Source: Prorocentrum cordatum
Taxonomy: Eukaryota > Sar > Dinophyceae > Prorocentrales > Prorocentraceae
DNA: 30,000 bases
Assembly (NCBI GenBank): GCA_963575745.1
Contig: CAUYUJ010019885.1
Location: 1 to 30,000 of the forward strand
Reading direction: 5' to 3'
How positions within the stretch are numbered: the stretch's first letter is position 1; each line of letters starts with the position of its first letter. The notes beneath the pieces are model-generated. The model did no database searches. It was not told where the DNA came from and saw only the letters and a list, made by a program, of their open reading frames with translations. Both the position numbers and the translations under genes were made by a program. Shown here piece by piece: positions 9,661 to 18,537 of this stretch.

Positions 9661-9939
9661 TGGCCATGTCTTCTTCCTTGTGGAGTCTCAGCCGCGGCTG
9701 TGCCGACAGAGTTTCAGGCGAGCTGATTTCTTGAACTGGTGCGCTCGGGGTGGGTCGAGCGCACGTGCCAAAAATGATTGCAGTTCTCCCAGGCTCATCG
9801 TTCACCCTATCATCGGCGGTCTCTGTGAGTGAGGGTTGCTCTCTCTTTTCTGAGCCTGTCGGCTGTCCCTCGCCTCCCCCCTCTTGGGCTCTCTCCTGGG
9901 GTCCGGTCCTTTTTGGCCCGTGACGCTGAAGGGGAGGAA
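9661..9939 (+). repeat. Split direct repeat B1
   Basis: It begins TGGCCATGTCTTCTT and ends GACGCTGAAGGGGAGGAA, directly joined to A2. It has the same length as B2 with about 8 substitutions. It contains a hairpin with stem TGCGCTCG/CGAGCGCA (9740-9747 and 9756-9763) and an 8-nt loop. Confidence 0.9.
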
Positions 9940-10020
9940 ATGCCCAGTAGCTCCGCTTCCCTTTTTCCTTCTGTGAGTCGAGGGGATCAGCTATGCATGT
10001 TGATCCGTAGTCTTGGTGTT
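9940..10020 (+). repeat. Split direct repeat A2
   Basis: Second copy of the 81-bp A repeat (ATGCCCAGTAGC to CTTGGTGTT), fused to the end of B1. The B1-A2 junction is what a circularised B2-A1 end would look like. Confidence 0.9.
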
Positions 10021-10063
10021 CCCGCCCTGCCATCCCCTATGCCAGCGTGTGCTTCTAAGGCAG

Positions 10064-10342
10064 TGGCCATGTCTTCTTTCTTGTGGAGTCTCAGCCGCGG
10101 CTGTGCCGACAGAGTTTCAGGCGAGCTGATTTCTTGAACTGGTACGCTCGGGTTGGGTCGAGCGCACGTGCCAAAAATGATTGCAGTTCTCCCAGGCTCA
10201 TCGTTCACCCTATCATCGGCGGTCTCTGTGAGTGAGAGTTGCTCTCTCTTTTCTGAGCCTGTCGGCTGTCCCTCGCCTCCCCCCTCTTGGGCTCTCTCCT
10301 GGGGTCCGGTCCTTTTTTGCCCGCGACGCTGAAGGGAAGGAT
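10064..10342 (+). repeat. Split direct repeat B2 (right end of retrotransposon)
   Basis: Second copy of the 279-bp B repeat. It ends GAAGGGAAGGAT and is followed by ATG, the shared junction trinucleotide, and then flanking microsatellite. The hairpin seen in B1 is present at 10143-10150 and 10159-10166 but has lost one G-C pair (G to A). Confidence 0.9.
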
Positions 10343-10345
10343 ATG

Positions 10346-10790
10346 TATACACAGGTGTACATATATACATATATATATATGCATGAGTGTACGCTCGTAT
10401 GTATGTATGTTTGGTTGTTTGTATGTATGTATGCATGCATGTATGTATGTATGCATGCATGGATGGATGGATGGATTGATGGATGGATTGAGGTATGTTT
10501 GTATGTATGTGTGTATGTGTGTACGTGTGTGTATATATATATATGTATAAATGTATGCGTGTGCCTGTATGTATGTATGTATGTATGCATGCATGCTTGT
10601 ACACACATCTGAATACATATATATATATATATATCATAAGAAAATAAATACATACATAAATAAATAAATGGATGAAACATTACATGTATACTTCATTTTG
10701 TATACACACATGCATATGCACACATATAGTACATATATATATGCGTGTATACAAATAAGGTGCATACGTGTTGGTATGTGTTTCGGCCCC
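10346..10790. repeat. TATG/TGCA/TATA-rich simple repeats
   Basis: Tracts of (TATG)n, (ATGC)n, (GGAT)n and (TA)n run together. Several frames on both strands stay open as Tyr/His/Thr/Cys repeats and are not credited as genes. Confidence 0.85.
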
Positions 10791-10892
10791 ATGGGGGGGG
10801 GCATTTTAGACCGGCGGATGTGGCGCAACAGTGGGGAGGGGGGTACAGGGGGGATACATAGTAATGCAAAAGTGTAGGATGTGTATAATCAT

Positions 10893-12210
10893 AGAGTGTT
10901 GGGACACATTGGATACGTTACTTTGCGTTTTAGTCGCCGCAGAAAACGCTACCGGTCAGCACGTCGCCTCTTGACGTGGAGTCCTCTTGCTTCGCGGGGT
11001 GCACGCCCAGATCACGTAGAGACTGGGCGTTGGGTGGTTTGCCCTGTTTGTTGGCCGCGCTGTTCTGCCGTGTCGTTGTGCTCGCCCCGGGGCGCTGCCA
11101 GCGCCACGGGGGGCGGATGCGGCCACCCCGTGTCAGCGCCTGGACGAGCGTGCGAATGTCCACGAGGGCCATGGACATCCACCGCGTGTCAGCACAAGGC
11201 AACGCCATATTCGAATTGCAATGAACATGCGACAGCGCGCCAGTCGTGTACAACTCCGCGGGCCTCTTGGTGGTCCCTTGGGGCTGGGTGGGGGCTCCTT
11301 GGGGGCCTCTTGGGGGCTTCTTGGGGTCCTCTTGGAGCCTCTTTGGGGCCTCTTTGTCAATCTTGGGGCGCCATTTCGCCGTCTGGGCCCTTCAGAGGCC
11401 GTCTTGGGGGCTTGTCGGGGCGGCCTTGTGGCTCTCTTATGGTCCGCATCTTGAGCCGTCTTGGGGGCTTCGTTAGGCCATCGTGAGGCCCTCTTGGGCC
11501 GTCCTGGGGCCCTCTCGGGGGCCTCTTGGGCAGTTTGGGGGCCATCTTGGCGGCCTCTTTGGGCCGTCTTGGGGCAACTCTGGGTCATCTTGAGCCGTCT
11601 TGGGAGCATCTTGAAAGGTCTTGGGGGCCTCAAGGGACCTTCTGGGGCAGTCTTGGGCCATTTTGGGAGCCTCTGTGGGCCGTCTTGGGGGCATTTTTGG
11701 GCCATCTTGAGCCGTCTTGGGGGCCTCAGGGGGCCTCTGGGGCAGTCTTGGGGCCATCTTGGCGGCCTCTGAGGGCCGTCTTGGGGGCATCTCTGGGCCA
11801 GCTTGAGCCGTCTTGGGGGCATCTTGAGCCGTCTTGGGGGCCTCTTTGGGCCAACTTGGGGTTTTCTTGGGGCCCTCTATGGGGTCCTCTATGTGGCCTC
11901 TGGGGAAGTCTTGTGGCCATCTTGCGGGCCTCGTTGGGCCGTCTTGGGACCTTTTTGGGGCCATTTTGATTCGTCTTGAGGGCATCTTGAGCCGTCTTGG
12001 TGGCCGCTTTGGGCCATTTCGGAGGCTGTCTTGGGCCGTCATCGGCCCCGAGAGTCGAAAAAGGCGAGAAGCCCAAATCTTGCAAACTCATCGGAACATA
12101 CATGCTTGTCGCATCTGAAGCAGCTCTTGGGGGCCCCTTTGGAGCGTTTTAGGTGCCTCTTGGACCCTCTTAAAGCCATCATGGGCCGTCTTGGGACCGT
12201 CTTGGAACAA
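10893..12210 (+). repeat. Dispersed repeat, copy 3 (full head plus long G-rich tail)
   Basis: The head (GGGACACATTGGATACGTT, then CTTGCTTCGCGGGGTGCACG and the GGGGCGGATGCGG block) closely matches copy 2 from about 3101. The tail from about 11265 to 12040 is the longest G-rich minisatellite in the window. Its recurring phrase is CATCTTGAGCCGTCTTGGGG. The module GAGTCGAAAAAGGCGAGAAG lies near 12051, as in copy 2. The tail is interrupted at about 12217 by the relict spliced leader. Confidence 0.8.
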
Positions 12211-12217
12211 TTTTTTG

Positions 12218-12254
12218 GCCGTAGCCATTCTGGCTCAAGCCACTTTGGCTCAAG
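12218..12254 (+). other. Tandem relict dinoflagellate spliced leader (DinoSL)
   Basis: Bases 12218-12239 match the 22-nt DinoSL (D-CCGTAGCC-ATTTTGG-CTCAAG) with one T-to-C change. They are followed at once by a second, 5'-shortened copy at 12240-12254 (CCACTTTGGCTCAAG, one T-to-C change) that starts exactly after the position of the internal GTAG. This is the known signature of an mRNA that was trans-spliced, reinserted and trans-spliced again using the AG inside the older leader. It marks the 5' end of retroposed sequence. Confidence 0.85.
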
Positions 12255-12307
12255 CCCTCGTGGGGGCTCAGAGCTTGATTCAAGAGCTCCGGCGCCCCGC
12301 GTTGTGA

Positions 12308-12631
12308 CAGATACCACCGCATACCGCGGACAAGAAGAAGCGTGCGCAGTGCGGGTGCAGGAATACATGGGCGCAGGTTGCGACTGGGCATGGGGGCGTC
12401 AGGAAGGGCCACGCCAACCATCCGGTGAGGAACGAGTTCTGCATGCTCTCGGACCAGGTGGCGCGTGTTTCATCTCAGCAGCCGCGTCACCCTCAGTCGC
12501 AGCCTGGGGCGGACAACTCCGAGGTGAAACAGGTGGATGCCGCCCGCGCCGCTCTCCCGCACAGGCCAGAGCACGCCTCGGCGAGGGCAGCGTTGACAGA
12601 GGTTGCGCAGGGAGACCGCACGAAGACTTAA
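12308..12631 (+). pseudogene. Open frame after the relict spliced leader, function unknown
   Basis: This frame opens after a TGA at 12305-12307 and closes at TAA 12629-12631. It encodes a basic Cys-containing start (KKKRAQCGCRNTWAQ), then GHANHPVRNEFCMLSDQ and a Gln/Pro-rich tail. No ATG precedes the first block. It is in the same frame as the RNase H remnant downstream, so it may be the upstream part of one decayed polyprotein. I do not recognise the family. Confidence 0.35.
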
Positions 12632-13200
12632 GTCCAAGCCGCTCGGCGCCCAGCCGAGCGGCTCTCCAGCGCAAGGCTGCGCTTCCCTCTGCTGTGGATC
12701 TGCGAGTTCTACCGGCGGCGGCACACTTCTCTTCCGAGGCACTTTCTTTTGGAAGTTTCACCCCAGACGGTTGTCATCGCTTTCGACGCCACTCCTTTCG
12801 GCGGAGGTGGATGGCTGGCGCTTGGGCCCGACCAGCCCGATGATCGCTATTTCAAGATCTGGTGGCGTGAGAAGCACGCCCGTGACCTGTGAGCGGATCT
12901 TGGGGATCCCAGGGATCAGGCCTTGTGGGAGGGGCTCGGCCTCCTCATCGCTGCAGCTACCTGGGCCCCGTGCTTGGCGCAAAGCCACGGTCGTCTTCGG
13001 CTCACTGGTGATGCACAGGGCGTGCTGCAAGCAGTGTTGGCTAGACGGGCGTGGTCACCGCCGCTCCTCAACGTGCTCATCGCAGAGGTGCAGCTCGAGC
13101 TCGGGCCAACGATGCACGAGCTGTCGACCGCCCACTGGTGATTAGAGGAGAACTGCGTCGCGGACGAGTTGTCCCAGGCCCACGAGGGCGTCCCCACGCT
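12632..13200 (+). pseudogene. RNase H domain remnant of a second retroelement
   Basis: One continuous frame carries VVIAFDATPFGGGGWLALG (about 12768), GDPRDQALWEGLGLL (about 12902), LRLTGDAQGVLQAVLARR (about 12999) and ENCVADELSQAHEG (about 13148). These supply the D, E, D and D positions of retroelement RNase H. The frame is broken only by TGA at 12890-12892 and TGA at 13139-13141. No reverse transcriptase block precedes it; upstream is the unknown frame and the relict spliced leader. Two nonsense codons with no frameshift suggest moderate decay. Confidence 0.65.
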
Positions 13201-13664
13201 GGCCTGCCTCCAGAAGGTCCGCCAAGATGTGCCCACAGTGCGCCAGAGTTGGGTGTTCCCCAGCACTGCGGCGTGAGCTCGGCAGCTGCGCACCGGCGCG
13301 CAGGCGCGCGCTGCCGGCGGGCGCCGCGCCATCGCGGGAGGTCACTCCCGCGACTTATATAGATACGCCGCAGGCCCGTCCCAGGCAGCGCGGCCGGGCG
13401 CGCGGTCACAGTTTGCTTTTGCGCAAGAGCGACCTTTGTTCAGTCGGTTTGGTACGCGTGCTTCGGGTTTGTCGCATGATCGTGCGACTTGGCGCATGTT
13501 GATGCGCACGGATGCGCTTCGCTCCGATGTCGTCGGCGCGTCTCGGAGCTGCGATCGCATGTCATGTGCTCGGCGCGCGCTGATGCGCCCAGCGCGCGTT
13601 GATGCGGTGTCTCCGTGGCTTCTTCTCTCAAGCGCGATGTTATTTCTGTCGTTTCGCTGCTGTC
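13201..13664. other. GC-rich spacer, no gene recognised
   Basis: It contains GATGCG/GCGCATG-rich short repeats between about 13480 and 13610 (for example GCGCGCTGATGCGCCC and GCGCGCGTTGATGCGG). It may be the untranslated region between two frames of the decayed element. Confidence 0.4.
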
Positions 13665-14543
13665 ATGTTCTCCCAGGCTGCGGCGCTGGCGGCGCCCCGC
13701 GCCCATCAGCACCTCGCTGCGCAGCAGGCTGCACAGCAACCGCGGGGTGCAAGCGGCGCTAATGGCGGTCGGGGCCGCAGGGCTGCCAGTCTGACTCCGA
13801 CGGGGGTGCCGCGCGTGCCAGTTCGAGCGTTTACGCCGGGCTCTGGATGCATGTGCCCCTGGCGGAGTCGGCCAGAGTTGCCCGAGTTCTGCCCTCCGAG
13901 CGGGCGCTTCCCTATCGCCGCTGCCCTCCAAGCCCTCGGCATGGCGCTAGGGCGTTCGCAGCGCTGCCAGGCAGTGCCGCGCGCGGCCGGGCCTGGAGCG
14001 GAGTGCCCGCCCAGGAAAATGCCGCGGCTGGCATCGCGGCGGCGTCCCAGGGCTGCCAGCACGGACAGAGGATCGGACGAGGACCCGAGGCAGCACCTCA
14101 GGCGCCACGGGGCCATCCGGTCCAAACGCGCATCGCACCCGCGGAGGCCTGGAGCTGCAGTCCGGCACCCATATTGCCGTGGAAGTGCACACCAGCCTGA
14201 TGATGTTGACGGCGATGCCGCGGCGGAGCAGGACGCAGCTAGGGGCGCGCCGCCGCTGCCGGTCAACGCGGGCGCCTTCACGCTGGCGGCCGCGCTCCTT
14301 CTCGACGGGGCGGTATCGGAGCGGCCTGCAGTAGCTGGCCACGATCAAGCGCATGCACGTGACCAAAAGGCCGCGGACGCCCCTGGATCAGCTCGTATTC
14401 GGGGACGCGCGACGGGCCCTGCTCAGGGGCACCTGGCCTCCGAAGCAAGCTGCCGCGCTTCCGCTCGCCGACGTGCTCGCGCCAGAGGTCGAGGCCTGGC
14501 TCGCCGTCAGCTCGAAGCCCACCCGGCCAGCTGCCAGGCTTAG
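13665..14543 (+). CDS. GC-rich open frame of unknown function in the decayed element
   Basis: An ATG at 13665 opens about 292 codons, starting MFSQAAALAAPRAHQHL and followed by an Ala/Arg/Gly/Pro-rich composition with no recognised domain. In very GC-rich DNA such frames arise by chance. Its position between an RNase H remnant and a tyrosine recombinase remnant suggests it belongs to the same element, perhaps as a linker or the N-terminal recombinase region. Confidence 0.25.
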   Translation: MFSQAAALAAPRAHQHLAAQQAAQQPRGASGANGGRGRRAASLTPTGVPRVPVRAFTPGSGCMCPWRSRPELPEFCPPSGRFPIAAALQALGMALGRSQRCQAVPRAAGPGAECPPRKMPRLASRRRPRAASTDRGSDEDPRQHLRRHGAIRSKRASHPRRPGAAVRHPYCRGSAHQPDDVDGDAAAEQDAARGAPPLPVNAGAFTLAAALLLDGAVSERPAVAGHDQAHARDQKAADAPGSARIRGRATGPAQGHLASEASCRASARRRARARGRGLARRQLEAHPASCQA

Positions 14544-14703
14544 TGCAGTCGTCGCGTCTGCAGCTTGGCGCTGCGGGAGGTGGAGAGTAGTTCGGCTGTC
14601 TGTGACGTTCTTGAGCCCCGCGATCCAGACGACACTTCTGAGGGGCCATGCTGATAGGCTGCATGGCACCTCCCTGCTGCTGGGGCCGACCCCATGGTCT
14701 TAG
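14353..14703 (+). pseudogene. Possible coding remnant upstream of the recombinase fragment
   Basis: A frame of 116 codons contains LDQLVFGDARRALLRGTW and LADVLAPEVEAWLAVSS, a composition more protein-like than the neighbouring Arg-rich frames. The family is not recognised. It overlaps the previous open frame in another phase, so at most one of the two is real in this stretch. Confidence 0.25.
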
Positions 14704-15550
14704 GTGGGTCTCGCTCCTTGGGTTGCGCATGCCCTGCTCCGCTTTGCCCGGTCAAAGCGTTGCGCCGCGTGGTGCAGGTGTCGCGGTCCTCTCGGGTAAG
14801 GGCCGCCTGCGGGGCTGGGATGCAAGCTTTGGCATGGCCGCTCCTGGTGGACCGTCGCGGTGCCCCGCTCGCCCATTCAGACGTCGTGGAGCACTGCCGG
14901 GCGGCGGCATCTGCCGCCGGCAGCTCGACCGAAGGAGTCTGGACATTCGGCGAGAGTCACGGGCGCCATGCGGTTGGCGCGAGCGGGGCGCGCCCTGTCG
15001 ATCATTCAGATGTTCGGTCGGGGGGGTTCCAAGCGGTGCTCGGTTGCGTCGGGGGCGCGCTCCTGGGTTCTCGCGGCGGCGGGGGTCTCGCCGCGATCGC
15101 CGAGGGCTGGATGGAGCTGCGCGATCAAAAGATGTCGTTGGATGACCTTCGCGGGAGGATCAAAGACAGGGTTCTCCAGCATATCCCCGCCGAGCGCAAA
15201 GTCGAGAAGGACTTCGTCGCAGCACTTGTCGACGGCGTCGGCGAGGTGGAGGAGACCCTGGCAGCGGAGTCCCAGACGCAACATCTGCTCCGTGAGCTGG
15301 AGGCCCGATGCACGCGGACACAGGGCGGGGTGAACATTTTGGGGGGCGATCGGCTGCCTCAGTGCACGTGCTGCCCCGGGCGGGAAAAATCCACCGCTTC
15401 TTCACTGCCACTCGCGCGCTGCGCGGTTGGACGTGGTCGGCCTCTGGTGGGGCGGCGGCGTTTTTGGCTGAGTGGGATGAGGCCGCTCGCAGCGCAGTGG
15501 ATGGTAGCTCGGCCCAGTGTTATGATGTTCCAACCTACTTCAGCCTTGAT
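14694..15550 (+). pseudogene. Tyrosine recombinase remnant of the second retroelement
   Basis: The first frame reads PLLVDRRGAPLAHSDVV (about 14839). A shift near 14930 gives GHSARVTGAMRLARAG and then IQMFGRGGS (about 14943-15030). A shift back gives AVLGCVGGALL and a charged helix with MSLDDLRGRIKDRV (about 15132). A further frame near 15370 gives GKIHRFFTATRALRGWTW. His-x-x-Arg in a HS-x-RVTGA context followed by I-Q-x-x-GR-x-GS is the catalytic core of a tyrosine recombinase type common in dinoflagellate retroelements. The Trp usually seen in GRWGS is Gly. At least three frame changes make it non-functional. It differs clearly from the recombinase at 8296-9597. Confidence 0.6.
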
Positions 15551-15973
15551 CACAAGAAAGAATCTCGAGCACCAGAAACAAGCACCGAAACTCGAGGACT
15601 TTCACGTATCGTGCCCTTGGAGACGCTCGTCCGACATTGTTCCGACACTTTTTCGACACTCTTTCGACACTTCGTCGGGTGCTCGAGATTATCGTTGGGA
15701 TGTGGTCTTTAAGTGCGATGGGGGCAACATAAGCCCTGTGCGAGACATGCAACCGCCCCGAATGCCAGGGGACCAGCATCGCCCAGCCGCCGCGGCGCGG
15801 CGCGGCCGCGCGACCGCCCCCAAGATGCGGGTGGGGCCATGCCAGGCGCGGCGGCCTGGGCAGAGGCCTGCCGGCGCGACCGCCTCGCGCCTCCCGCCAC
15901 GGCGGGCGCGTCCCGACGGACCGCGCACCCGCGCAGTTCAAGCCGCGTTAACATCATATCATCCTCTTCTGCC
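15551..15973. other. Spacer with short CGACACTTT repeats
   Basis: It holds three to four imperfect copies of CCGACACTTTTT/CGACACTCTTT at about 15640-15680, then a GC-rich stretch. No gene is seen. Confidence 0.4.
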
Positions 15974-16054
15974 GCCCCTCCTCCTCCTCCTCCTCCTCCT
16001 CCTCCTCCTCCTCCTCCTCCTCCTCCTCCTCCTCCTCCTCCTCCTCCTCCTCCT
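15974..16054. repeat. (CTC)n microsatellite
   Basis: About 27 perfect CTC triplets. Frames read through it as polyproline, polyleucine or, on the other strand, polyglycine; none is credited as a gene. Confidence 0.95.
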
Positions 16055-16261
16055 CGCCTTGTCTCCTCTCTCGGCTGCTGTATGCATCGGGTGCGATCTG
16101 TCTTCTCCGTGGACGGGAAGAGAGCGGGCAATCCCGCTGTGGGCCCGGGCTCGGGCGGGGAGGGTGGACAAATCCTGCCCCCTGTGAGCGTCACGAACTC
16201 GGTGCGCGCCTGCAGCCCGAGGGGGTGCAAAGTGCTGTCCCGGCCGCCTGGCCGTTAGCAT
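16055..16261. other. Spacer, no gene seen
   Basis: GC-rich unique sequence between the microsatellite and the next repeat block, with no supported feature. Confidence 0.4.
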
Positions 16262-16875
16262 CGACTCGTTCGTTGCGAGGCCCACAGGAATGCTTTTCCT
16301 GACAAGCAAAACTGCAACGCAATAAGCATTGCGATGCAGAACAAATAACGATGCAACAACAACTCGTTTGCTGCGGTCGTGGCTGGGGCTGCGCGCTTCG
16401 CACCTCCCAGGGCCTCCAAACTTGCAAGGCAAACAAACAGTGCAATGCTGAACACATTGCTACGCAAGCAACCCAAACATTGCAAACAACTATGGGTTTG
16501 TTGTGGTGATGGCTGGGGCTGCACGTTTCGCACTTCCCTGGGCCCCCCAAGCTGCGATGGCACAAACTGCAATGCAGAAAAGCAGGAATGCAACACAAGC
16601 AGCTATGCAACAACACTATATGTTCTATGGTCGTGGCTGGCGATGCGGGCTTCGCACCACCCTGGACCTCCCAAGCAGCAAAGCAAAAACAGCTTGTTTT
16701 GCGGTGGTCGTTGTTGGGGCTGCGCGCTTCGTTCTTCCCTGAGTTTCGAAAGCCGCAACGCTGAACGCAGCAACGCAAGCAACAATCGCAACGCAACGCG
16801 AAATTGTTTGCAGTGGTCGTGGCTGGCGCTGCGCGCTCCGCATCTCCCTGGTCCCCCCGAACTGCAATGCATCAA
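16262..16875. repeat. Degenerate tandem repeat with GCAACGCAA-rich spacers
   Basis: A core like GGTCGTGGCTGGGGCTGCGC followed by GCTTCGCACCTCCCTGGGCC recurs near 16374, 16503, 16630, 16706 and 16815. The spacers are rich in GCAATGC and GCAACGCAA. Unit spacing varies from about 77 to 130 bp. Frames on both strands are by-products of the repeat. Confidence 0.7.
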
Positions 16876-17340
16876 ATCCCGGGGCCGCCTGGAGCAGTCG
16901 CGGGGCCCTCTGCGAGGTCCTGGGTCGATGGCGAGGGCCTCTCAAAACAGTTTGCCCCGACTATTTGTTTCCCTTGGGGGATGGATCAGGTCTCCCTGGC
17001 GGAGGCCCTCCTGGGGATCCCCTTGGCGCTATTTGGGGGCGTCTACGGTGTTTTTCGGGGCCCTCTTGGCCCGTTTGCGGCGCATTATAAGCCATCTTGG
17101 GCTGGACGGGGCCCCCGTTGGGCCGTCAGGGGCCTTCTTGGGCTATCGTGGGGCCTTCTCGAGGTCCCCTTTGGTTATCTTGGGCGTCTCGTGGGCCGGC
17201 CGGGGGCCACCAACCAGGAGCCGTCGTGGGGCAATCTAAGCAGCCTCTTGGGACCATCCCGGGTTGAGGGCCCAGACCTCAGACGCAATTTGCAGACGTG
17301 TCCGTTCACCTTTTGGACACGAAGCAGTTCTAGACGCTTC
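16876..17340. repeat. G-rich CTTGGGGGCC-type minisatellite
   Basis: Same degenerate family as the tails of the dispersed repeats (TTGGGGGCG, CTTGGGCTATCGTGGGGCC), but without the conserved head. Confidence 0.6.
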
Positions 17341-17640
17341 GCGTAGCCCCACCAGTTCGTTCGTTGCTGGGTAATTTAGGACCTCGCGCGTCCCGCTCGG
17401 ACCTGACTCGCCGCTGTGCGCTCTCGCCTGCGGCTGCTAACAAAAAAGTAGCCCCACCAGTTTGTTGTTTAGGCTTCGCCCTGCACGTAGGCCTGGCTTC
17501 ATTCCACTGTTGACGCCGCGCGGCTGTCCGCTAGCGGTCGGCAAAACAAACATAACCCCACCAACCCATCCAGAAACGATGCCCAGAAGAAATGCCTCGA
17601 TCAGGGAAGTGGGCGGCACACAGAGGTGGGGTCCCCCAGT
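17341..17640. repeat. Spacer with repeated GTAGCCCCACCAGTT motif
   Basis: GTAGCCCCACCAGTTCGTTCG (17344) is echoed by GTAGCCCCACCAGTTTGTTG (about 17449) and ATAACCCCACCAACC (about 17551), spaced about 105 bp apart. No coding content is supported. Confidence 0.45.
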
Positions 17641-18400
17641 GTAAGCCTCTTGGAGCGTCTTTGGGGGCCTCTTGGCGGTCCCGGGCGCCTCTTAGGGCGT
17701 TTTGGGTGTCTCGGAAAGCTTCTTGGGGCCTCTTGGGGGTCTTTTAGGGGCCTCTTGGAGGCCTCTGGGGCGCTTGTTGGGGCCTCCTGGGGCCTCCTGG
17801 GCGCCTCTTAAATTGGGGCCCTCTTGCAGCGCTCTTGGGAGCCTTGGGAGCGCCCTTGGAGCTCTCTTGGGCCATCTTGGAGTCATCTTGAAGCGTCGGA
17901 TGGTCATCGGAAGCGAAAAGGCGAGAAAGCCCAACACATTGATTGTCCTGAGGTTTTGGAGGGATTTGGGCCTCTTCGGGGCCTCATGGGGGAGCTCCTC
18001 GGCCACTTGGAGCCGTCTTGAAGCGGTCTTGAGGCCTCTTGGAGCATCGTGGGAGCCATCTTGAGGCATCTTGGGCTTGGAGGTCATCTTGGGCTCTCCC
18101 AGGCGCTCTTGGAGTCAGCTGAAGCAGTGCCCCCCCTCAGGAGACCCAAATGTGGCCAACACCTTAATAAGATCAATGCTTGTGGAATTCTCGCCGAGGC
18201 CTCTTGGAGCGTGTTGGGTGCCTCCGGGGGGGCCTCTTAAGCCTTCGTGGGGGTCTTTTGGGGGCCTCTTGGGGGCATCCCGGGGGCCTCTTAGGGGTTT
18301 CTTGGGGCCACATGGGGCCATCTTGTGGCCATCTCGGGGCCTCGTGGGGCAATCTCGGAGGAGATCGATCACAGGAGGGGGGTGGCTCAATTAGCCCCCC
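17641..18400. repeat. G-rich minisatellite with embedded conserved modules
   Basis: Degenerate CTTGGGGGCCTCTTGG arrays carry a short AT-richer module at about 17925 and 18150, with a related module at about 18415 (GCCCAACACATTGATTGTCC, GGCCAACACCTTAATAAG, GGCCAAAACCATTGTAAAAC). The module lies at the same place relative to the array in copies 2 and 3 of the dispersed repeat, so these may be headless relatives. Confidence 0.6.
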
Positions 18401-18537
18401 CCCACCAGGAGGCCAAAATGGGGCCAAAACCATTGTAAAACCAATGAGTTTGGCTTCCTCACCGAGGCCGTTTTGGACGCTCCAACTCGTCGGGGAACCC
18501 CCCGTCGAGGTCCAGGGGAGGGGGTATGGGGGAGGGG

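Larger units (their letters stand above)
3992..10345 (+). mobile_element. DIRS/PAT/Ngaro-like tyrosine-recombinase retrotransposon with split direct repeats
   Basis: The element has the layout A1 (3992-4072), coding region, B1 (9661-9939), A2 (9940-10020), 43-bp spacer, B2 (10064-10342). A1 and A2 are both 81 bp with 2 differences. B1 and B2 are both 279 bp with about 8 differences. The trinucleotide ATG sits at the left end, at the B1/A2 junction and at the right end (10343-10345), as expected if a circular B-A junction recombines with a short target. Encoded in order are a gag-like protein, reverse transcriptase, an RNase H-like region, a C5-methyltransferase-like segment and a tyrosine recombinase; there is no DDE integrase. 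Split direct repeats plus a tyrosine recombinase define the PAT/Ngaro side of the DIRS order. Closer placement needs phylogeny. Several frames are broken, so this copy is probably non-autonomous. Confidence 0.85.

Noticed and set aside
3992-10345. LTR retrotransposon (Copia or Gypsy)
   Set aside because: The repeats are split (A-B-A-B), not simple terminal repeats; there is no DDE integrase or protease motif, and a tyrosine recombinase is present.
15713-16432. Proline-, leucine-, glycine- or arginine-rich frames over the CTC tract
   Set aside because: They are translations of a triplet repeat in every frame.
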